A stretch of 11,503 nucleotides of DNA. It comes from RGIG1934 sp045122895 (GTDB lineage: Bacteria; Bacillota; Clostridia; Lachnospirales; Lachnospiraceae). Position numbers and translations under genes: made by a program. Location: positions 1-11,503 of the forward strand of contig JBGVIE010000029.1 of assembly GCA_045122895.1 (NCBI GenBank). The letters run 5' to 3'. Shown here one piece after another: positions 7,229 through 11,503 of the stretch (its first letter is position 1; every line of letters begins with the position of its first letter). The notes below the pieces were generated by a model. It had not been told where the DNA came from and searched no databases. It saw nothing but the letters and a program-made list of their open reading frames with translations.

Positions 7229-7262
7229 TATACTTAAAATAAGTATAACACATTTATTGTGT
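7229..7262. repeat. Two adjacent inverted repeats over the rnr promoter
   Basis: TATACTT-AAAAT-AAGTATA (7229-7247) has perfect seven-base arms and a five-base spacer; it covers the -10 box and the likely start site. Directly next to it, ACACA-TTTAT-TGTGT (7248-7262) has perfect five-base arms, again with a five-base spacer, and fills the -35/-10 spacer. Both arrangements could be operators or small RNA hairpins near the 5' end. In AT-rich DNA the chance expectation is not negligible. Confidence 0.5.
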
Positions 7263-7270
7263 AAAGTCAC
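7242..7270 (-). promoter_or_regulatory. Promoter of the rnr-smpB-cyclase operon
   Basis: On the minus strand GTGACT (7265-7270; four of six matches to TTGACA) is followed after 17 bases by TATACT (7242-7247; five of six matches to TATAAT). It is located between the secG terminator and the rnr ribosome site, so the operon is transcribed separately from secG. Two inverted repeats cover it (see the separate entry). Confidence 0.7.
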
Positions 7271-7271
7271 T

Positions 7272-7318
7272 AAAAAAAGCTGTCACACAATACTATTTAA
7301 GTATTATGTAACAGCTTT
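7272..7318 (-). terminator. Terminator of secG
   Basis: On the minus strand a 19-base stem starting AAAGCTGTTACATAATACT (7300-7318), with a five-base loop, pairs fully with 7276-7294; two of the pairs are G-U wobbles. A run of seven T residues (7272-7278) follows. The wobbles become A-C mismatches on the plus strand, so the structure is clearly directional. It begins 13 bases after the secG stop codon. Confidence 0.93.
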
Positions 7319-7331
7319 CGTATATTCTATA

Positions 7332-7565
7332 CTAGAACCATTTAGTTGTCATAAAAATTGCTAATGCAAAGAATACAACTACAAGAACTTTAGTAGCCTT
7401 TTCAAGCGCTCCTTCCATGGAACGTCCTTTATTCTTACCCCAGTATGATTCTGCAGCACCACTGATAGAACCAAGTCCTGCTGATTTACCTTCCTGCATT
7501 AATACAAGTACAACTATAGCTATAGAAATAACAATCATAACCACTGATAAAATCTTTACTAACAT
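7332..7565 (-). CDS. secG: Preprotein translocase subunit SecG
   Basis: SecG is the small third subunit of the SecYEG export channel in the cytoplasmic membrane and supports SecA-driven translocation. The protein has 77 residues, the usual length in Gram-positive bacteria. Two membrane segments are seen (about 3-23 and 57-75), joined by the typical glycine/serine-rich linker LMQEGKSAGLGSISGAAESYWGKNKGRS. The start ATG 7565 has a strong AGGAGG 7 bases upstream. It has its own promoter and its own terminator, so it is a single-gene unit. Location next to rnr and smpB matches the common Gram-positive order secG-rnr-smpB-ssrA. Confidence 0.97.
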   Translation of the reverse strand: MLVKILSVVMIVISIAIVVLVLMQEGKSAGLGSISGAAESYWGKNKGRSMEGALEKATKVLVVVFFALAIFMTTKWF

Positions 7566-7597
7566 GAATACACCTCCTATTCACTCAATTAGACCAA

Positions 7598-7626
7598 ATT
7601 ATACCACATATTCTTTACATAATCAA
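7598..7626 (-). promoter_or_regulatory. Promoter of secG
   Basis: On the minus strand TTGATT (7621-7626; four of six matches) is followed after 17 bases by a perfect TATAAT (7598-7603). TGG directly before it makes an extended -10 element. It lies in the 68-base gap behind the CapA-family gene and just upstream of the AGGAGG ribosome site. Confidence 0.85.
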
Positions 7627-7633
7627 GTAAATT

Positions 7634-8893
7634 TTACTCAATTATCCAGTCACCAAGTACATCCTGTGCTGTCTGATTAAGTCTTGCAGCCGAAAAACTG
7701 CCATCAAACCTTCTCTTTATATCATGAATAGCCGCCATTTCTTCAGTGTAATCTGTTAAATGATACGTCTGAATCAATGGTTTCGCACCTGTTCTGTCAT
7801 TCTGTGTGACTGTAGGAACAATACCTGTAGCAGTTTCATCTATATAAGTTTTTCCATTTTCCTTTACAATGGTAACCTTTGCCATTCCACCAAGAACTTC
7901 ATTTAACTCCTGCTGATTAGAGATATAGTTACCTACTGAATAATAACAAAGCGATTTATTTCCAGCTTCCGTATTAATCCATTCTATTTTTTCAAGAACA
8001 TGCGGATGCGTTCCTATTATCAAATCAACTCCGGCATCTGTAAGAATATTAGCCCACTGAATCTGAAAATCCGACACATCCTTAAGCCAGTCTTCGTTGC
8101 CCCAATGTGGGAAAGCGATAACAAAATCCGAATTATTCTTAGCTTCTTTTATTTCATTCACTATCTGTTCTTTATGAGCATCATCTAAAAGATTTACCAG
8201 ATAATCTTCGTCGGCCGGCAGTGTATAACCATTAAGCCCATAAGTAAAATTAAACATAGCAAATTTTATGCCATTTTTTTCGACATATCTTGCCTTGTAT
8301 GCCTCCTGTGCTGTCTCATTGAAGCCAAGCATAGTAATGTCTTTTTTATTTTTCCAATATGCGATACTATTCTTGATTCCATCCACACCTACATCCATAG
8401 CATGATTGCTTGCATGAAGCACAACGTCAAAGCCTGCCTCCTCAATACAGTCAGCCACTTCGTTTGGAGAATTGAAGTTCGGATATCCATCATACCCAAG
8501 CTCAGGTCCACCAATTACACTTTCCTGATTTATTATAGCTAAATCTGCTGATTTAAAATCATCCAACATTATCTCAAATAAAAAATGAAAATCGTAGCTT
8601 CCATCAGGCTGTAATCCCTCATCAAGAAGAGGGGTATGAATAAGATTATCACCAACCGAAACCAGTGTCACTACCTTCTTTTCCTCTTTCTTTTCAGTAG
8701 TCACCGGCTCCTTTGTTGTATCCTTCTCTTTTTTTGTTGTCTTTTCTTTTTTTGAAGTTGTTATTTCATTATTGCTTGCGTATTTTTTAGTCTTATCATT
8801 CTTATTTACCTTATAGTCGCTGTACGCAGTCACACCAACTAAGCCAATAAGTGCAACCATTAATAAAATTAGAAGTGCTTTGTATTTTTTCAT
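7634..8893 (-). CDS. Membrane-anchored CapA-family metallophosphatase-like protein
   Basis: The protein (419 residues) belongs to the CapA/PgsA family, named after a poly-gamma-glutamate capsule protein; the fold is that of metal-dependent phosphatases. A short basic N-terminus leads into one membrane helix (about 5-24). A lysine/threonine/glutamate-rich linker (about 30-73) follows, probably crossing the cell wall. The catalytic domain spans about 75-362. Its motifs are LVSVGDNLIH (78-86), INQESV (121-126), HASNHAMD (160-167), FPHWGNE (261-267), IGTHPHVLEKIEW (293-305) and YSVGNYISNQ (318-327). The likely metal ligands D82, N122, N163, H164, H263, H296 and H298 are present. ATG 8893 has GGAG 6 bases upstream. 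No capBC-like ligase or transporter genes are in the window, so polyglutamate synthesis is not supported; many such single proteins in Clostridia have no known role. It sits behind gpmI, separated by a hairpin with no strong promoter in between. Confidence 0.92.
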   Translation of the reverse strand: MKKYKALLILLMVALIGLVGVTAYSDYKVNKNDKTKKYASNNEITTSKKEKTTKKEKDTTKEPVTTEKKEEKKVVTLVSVGDNLIHTPLLDEGLQPDGSYDFHFLFEIMLDDFKSADLAIINQESVIGGPELGYDGYPNFNSPNEVADCIEEAGFDVVLHASNHAMDVGVDGIKNSIAYWKNKKDITMLGFNETAQEAYKARYVEKNGIKFAMFNFTYGLNGYTLPADEDYLVNLLDDAHKEQIVNEIKEAKNNSDFVIAFPHWGNEDWLKDVSDFQIQWANILTDAGVDLIIGTHPHVLEKIEWINTEAGNKSLCYYSVGNYISNQQELNEVLGGMAKVTIVKENGKTYIDETATGIVPTVTQNDRTGAKPLIQTYHLTDYTEEMAAIHDIKRRFDGSFSAARLNQTAQDVLGDWIIE

Positions 8894-8923
8894 ATTTTTC
8901 TCCGCTAAAATCTACTAATAATA

Positions 8924-8951
8924 TGGCGTGGAACAAATCAATTCCACGCCA
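8924..8951 (-). terminator. Hairpin behind gpmI, weak terminator or attenuator
   Basis: TGGCGTGGAA (8942-8951 read on the minus strand) pairs with TTCCACGCCA (8924-8933) in a perfect ten-base stem with an eight-base loop, 17 bases after the gpmI stop. What follows is ATATTATTAG, not a T-run, so termination is probably incomplete. Only about 30 bases remain before the CapA-family start, with no clear promoter. The hairpin may therefore lower, rather than end, transcription into that gene, or may protect the gpmI RNA end. Confidence 0.6.
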
Positions 8952-8968
8952 AGTATACAATGTATCAA

Positions 8969-10498
8969 TTATTTCTGGATAAGTGATTTGCCTGTCATTT
9001 CTGCTGGCTGTTCCATTCCCATAAGTTCAATAAGAGTTGGAGCTATATCAGCAAGACATCCATTTTCTCTAAGAGTTACTCCCTCTCCTGCGTTAACAAG
9101 AATGAATGGAACAGGATTAGTTGTATGAGCTGTAAAGCTTTCACCTGTTTCATAATCAATCAACTGCTCTGCATTACCATGATCAGCACAGATAAATAAC
9201 TGTCCGTCAACTTCCTTAATGAAGTTAACCACTTCACCAACACATTCATCAATTACTTCGATAGCTTTAACTGCCGATTCCATAACACCTGTATGACCAA
9301 CCATATCAGGGTTGGCGAAATTACAGATGATTACATCATATTTATCGCTTGTGATGGCCTTACATAATTCATCACATACTGTATATGCGCTCATTCTCGG
9401 TTTCTTGTCGTATGTTGGAACATACTTTGGTGAGTCTACAAGGATTCTGTCTTCATTCTCATTCGGTTCTTCTACACCACCATTGAAGAAGAAAGTAACA
9501 TGTGCATACTTCTCTGTTTCAGCTATTCTCGCCTGTGTCTTTCCATTTGCAGCAAGGAACTGACCAAATGTATTATCAAGTGAAACCTTGTTAAACGCAA
9601 TAGTCTTATTAGGAATTGTCACGTCATACTCTGTAAAGCATACAAACTTAACATTCTTTCTTGCACCACGGTTAAATCCATCAAATTCATCCATACAGAA
9701 TGCTCTTGTCATCTCACGAGCTCTGTCAGGTCTAAAGTTAAAGAATACAACTGAATCGTTATCGTTAACAGTAGCATTCTCTGTAACTACAACAGGCACT
9801 ACAAACTCATCGTTAACACCTTCAGCATATGAATCGGCGATTGCCTGCACAGGGTCTCCTGCCTTTGAACCTTCGCCCTTTGTAATGGCAACATAAGCTT
9901 TTTCTACTCTATCCCAGTTATTGTCTCTATCCATTGCATAGTAACGTCCTGAAATAGTAGCCACTTTACCAACACCGATTTCTGCCATCTTATCCACTAA
10001 TTCCTGCATAAAATCTTTACCTGATGTAGGAGCTGTATCTCTACCATCAAGGAATGCATGAACATAAACATTATCAATTCCGTTCTTCTTAGCCATCTCA
10101 AGAAGTCCATAAAGATGTGTGTTGTGGCTGTGCACACCACCATCAGAAAGCAATCCGAATAAATGAAGAGCTGAATTATTGTTCTTACAATTATCCATTG
10201 CTTCCATAAGTCCTGTATTTTCAAAGAAATCCCCATCTTCTATTGACTTTGTAATTCTTGTAAGCTCCTGATATACAATTCTTCCGGCACCCATATTAAG
10301 GTGTCCCACTTCTGAATTACCCATCTGTCCGTCAGGTAATCCTACTGCCATACCACTTGCATATCCCTTAACAAATGGATATTCCTTCATAAGCTTGTCC
10401 ATCACAGGAGTCTTTGCCTGTGCAACGGCATTTCCCTTAACTTCATCATTTAATCCATAACCATCAAGAATCAATAAAACTGTAGGTTTCTTACTCAT
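8969..10498 (-). CDS. gpmI: 2,3-bisphosphoglycerate-independent phosphoglycerate mutase
   Basis: This glycolytic enzyme interconverts 3- and 2-phosphoglycerate using two metal ions, usually manganese, and a phosphoserine intermediate. From ATG 10498 it has 509 residues, the usual length. Seen: metal ligand D12 in LLILDGYG; nucleophile S62 in DGQMGNSEVGHLNMG; substrate-binding HAFLDGRDTAP (148-157), SGRYYAMDRDNNWDR (183-197) and FNFRPDRAR (253-261); EKYAH (329-333); and the second metal set in NPDMVGHTG (396-404), ADHGNAEQ (438-445) and TAHTTNP (456-462). ATG 10498 has GGAGG 5 bases upstream; the upstream TTG at 10522 is not a plausible start. It follows tpiA but after a terminator and from its own promoter. 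The enolase gene that often comes next is not here. Confidence 0.98.
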   Translation of the reverse strand: MSKKPTVLLILDGYGLNDEVKGNAVAQAKTPVMDKLMKEYPFVKGYASGMAVGLPDGQMGNSEVGHLNMGAGRIVYQELTRITKSIEDGDFFENTGLMEAMDNCKNNNSALHLFGLLSDGGVHSHNTHLYGLLEMAKKNGIDNVYVHAFLDGRDTAPTSGKDFMQELVDKMAEIGVGKVATISGRYYAMDRDNNWDRVEKAYVAITKGEGSKAGDPVQAIADSYAEGVNDEFVVPVVVTENATVNDNDSVVFFNFRPDRAREMTRAFCMDEFDGFNRGARKNVKFVCFTEYDVTIPNKTIAFNKVSLDNTFGQFLAANGKTQARIAETEKYAHVTFFFNGGVEEPNENEDRILVDSPKYVPTYDKKPRMSAYTVCDELCKAITSDKYDVIICNFANPDMVGHTGVMESAVKAIEVIDECVGEVVNFIKEVDGQLFICADHGNAEQLIDYETGESFTAHTTNPVPFILVNAGEGVTLRENGCLADIAPTLIELMGMEQPAEMTGKSLIQK

Positions 10499-10561
10499 AT
10501 TTTCCTCCATAACTAAGTGCAAAATTCAAATCACTTAAATTTTTTTAATTTCTACTTGTAT

Positions 10562-10590
10562 AATATACCTTTTTAGTTTTTTCTTGTCAA
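10562..10590 (-). promoter_or_regulatory. Promoter of gpmI
   Basis: On the minus strand a perfect TTGACA (10585-10590) is followed after 17 bases by TATATT (10562-10567), the same boxes and spacing as in front of ssrA. Transcription should start near 10555, leaving an AT-rich leader of about 57 bases. The leader ends in the GGAGG ribosome site of gpmI. I see no riboswitch-like folding in it. Confidence 0.85.
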
Positions 10591-10610
10591 TAATGCAATA
10601 ATGATTATAT

Positions 10611-10647
10611 AAAAAAACGCATCCGAAAAATTTTTCAGATGCGTTTT
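10611..10647 (-). terminator. Terminator of tpiA
   Basis: On the minus strand AAAACGCATCTGAAAAA (10631-10647) pairs with TTTTTCGGATGCGTTTT (10614-10630) over its whole length with one G-U wobble, and seven T residues end at 10611. The fold begins 20 bases after the tpiA stop, so it closes the pgk-tpiA transcript ahead of the gpmI promoter. Confidence 0.93.
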
Positions 10648-10666
10648 CGTCATATTAACTTATAAA

Positions 10667-11413
10667 TTATTTGTAATTTACAATACTGCCAAAATCCGGC
10701 TTAAGTGATGCTCCACCAACTAAACCGCCATCAATGTCAGGTTTTGCAAATAATTCAGCAGCATTTCCTGCATTAACTGATCCACCGTACTGAATACGGA
10801 TAGCATCAGCTGTTGCTTCATCATACACTTCTCTGATGCACTGACGAATTGCAGCACATACTTCCTGAGCCTGATCTGAAGTAGCTGTCTCACCTGTACC
10901 GATAGCCCAGATTGGTTCATAAGCTATAACTGCACTCTTTGCCTGATCAGCAGTTACATTCTGGAATGCTATCTTAATCTGCATACGAATCCAGTCAATG
11001 TATATACCCTGTTTTCTCTGTGTGAGAGATTCACCACAACAGATGATTGGAGTGATTCCATGCTCGAAAGCCTTTAATACCTTCTTATTAACTGTTTCAT
11101 CAGTTTCAGCAAAATAATCTCTTCTCTCTGAATGTCCGATAATAACATACTTAACACCAACATCTGTTAACATATTTGGTGCGATTTCTCCTGTGTATGC
11201 TCCACTTTCTTCAAAGTACATATTCTCTGCACCGATAGAAATGTTGCTTCCCTTAGCAGCTTCCATAGCCGGAATAATAGAAATAGCCGGTACGCAGAAC
11301 ACTACGTCAGCTTCTTCATTTGCTACTAATGGCTTTAATTCATTAATTAAGGCAACTGCTTCACTTGGAGTCTTGTTCATCTTCCAGTTACCTGCGATAA
11401 TTTTCTTTCTCAT
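10667..11413 (-). CDS. tpiA: Triosephosphate isomerase
   Basis: The enzyme interconverts dihydroxyacetone phosphate and glyceraldehyde 3-phosphate in glycolysis, as a cytoplasmic TIM-barrel dimer. The 248 residues match the usual length. Catalytic residues are present: N9 and K11 in GNWKMNK, H94 in VIIGHSERR, and E166 in AYEPIWAIGTG, which also forms the mobile loop. Phosphate-binding YGGSVN (209-214) and GLVGGASL (230-237) are intact. AAGGAG lies 11 bases before ATG 11413, a little farther than usual. The gene starts 15 bases after the pgk stop, so the two are co-transcribed, and ends at a strong terminator. Confidence 0.98.
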   Translation of the reverse strand: MRKKIIAGNWKMNKTPSEAVALINELKPLVANEEADVVFCVPAISIIPAMEAAKGSNISIGAENMYFEESGAYTGEIAPNMLTDVGVKYVIIGHSERRDYFAETDETVNKKVLKAFEHGITPIICCGESLTQRKQGIYIDWIRMQIKIAFQNVTADQAKSAVIAYEPIWAIGTGETATSDQAQEVCAAIRQCIREVYDEATADAIRIQYGGSVNAGNAAELFAKPDIDGGLVGGASLKPDFGSIVNYK

Positions 11414-11428
11414 TGTCTGTAAATCTCC

Positions 11429-11503
11429 TTATTTGTCGTTAGCTGCTACTACACCTGGTAAATCCTTACCTTCAAGGAATTCAAGAGATGCTCCACCACC
11501 TGT
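11429..11503 (-). CDS. pgk: Phosphoglycerate kinase, C-terminal end only (cut by window edge)
   Basis: Only the last 24 residues and the stop codon lie in the window: TGGGASLEFLEGKDLPGVVA followed by ANDK. The TGGGASLEFLEGK stretch is the conserved glycine-rich nucleotide-phosphate loop of phosphoglycerate kinase, which makes ATP from 1,3-bisphosphoglycerate. It continues directly into tpiA, the order found in many Gram-positive glycolytic operons. Confidence 0.95.
   Translation of the reverse strand, partial: TGGGASLEFLEGKDLPGVVAANDK

Noticed and set aside
6902..7237. Open plus-strand frame of 111 codons opposite the start of rnr
   Set aside because: It lies over the cold-shock region of RNase R and runs across the rnr start and promoter; serine- and isoleucine-rich product typical of antisense frames.
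7634..8893. Capsule (poly-gamma-glutamate) synthesis locus
   Set aside because: Only the CapA-family protein is present; no CapB/CapC-type ligase or transporter genes are adjacent.
10501..10613. Possible riboswitch or small RNA in the gpmI leader
   Set aside because: The stretch is AT-rich and holds only the promoter and ribosome site; no conserved riboswitch core or strong hairpin is visible.

Overview
The window looks like chromosomal DNA from a low-GC Gram-positive bacterium of the class Clostridia, most likely a Lachnospiraceae relative such as Butyrivibrio, Roseburia or Eubacterium. This is inferred from AT-rich intergenic DNA, strong GGAG/AGGAGG ribosome sites, TTGACA-17-TATATT promoters, the pgk-tpiA-gpmI and secG-rnr-smpB-ssrA gene orders, and the tmRNA tag ANDNLAYAA. 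No phage, insertion sequence or CRISPR signal was seen. Every protein gene is on the minus strand; only the tmRNA is on the plus strand.

Read along the minus strand from the right edge: the C-terminal end of phosphoglycerate kinase (pgk) is followed 15 bases later by triosephosphate isomerase (tpiA), which ends at a strong terminator. Phosphoglycerate mutase (gpmI) follows from its own consensus promoter. Behind gpmI is a hairpin without a good U-run, then a membrane-anchored CapA-family protein, then secG with its own promoter and terminator. A new promoter, overlapped by two inverted repeats, starts the operon rnr (RNase R) - smpB - diguanylate cyclase. That operon meets the plus-strand ssrA (tmRNA) gene tail to tail at a shared bidirectional terminator.

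Left of ssrA, and divergent from it, lies a small hypothetical gene that overlaps a membrane-tethered ComEC-like metallo-beta-lactamase hydrolase. After these comes a two-component system: an OmpR/PhoB-type response regulator, then the N-terminal half of its sensor histidine kinase, cut by the left edge.

The functional core is housekeeping: lower glycolysis, Sec export, and ribosome rescue (SmpB plus tmRNA) together with RNase R, the nuclease that works with it. The less usual parts are the diguanylate cyclase co-transcribed with smpB and placed between smpB and ssrA, the CapA-family gene between gpmI and secG, the stand-alone ComEC-like hydrolase with its small partner, and the inverted repeats over the rnr promoter. 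I see no clear evidence of an entirely new system; the strongest lead is a possible regulatory link between c-di-GMP synthesis and the trans-translation operon.
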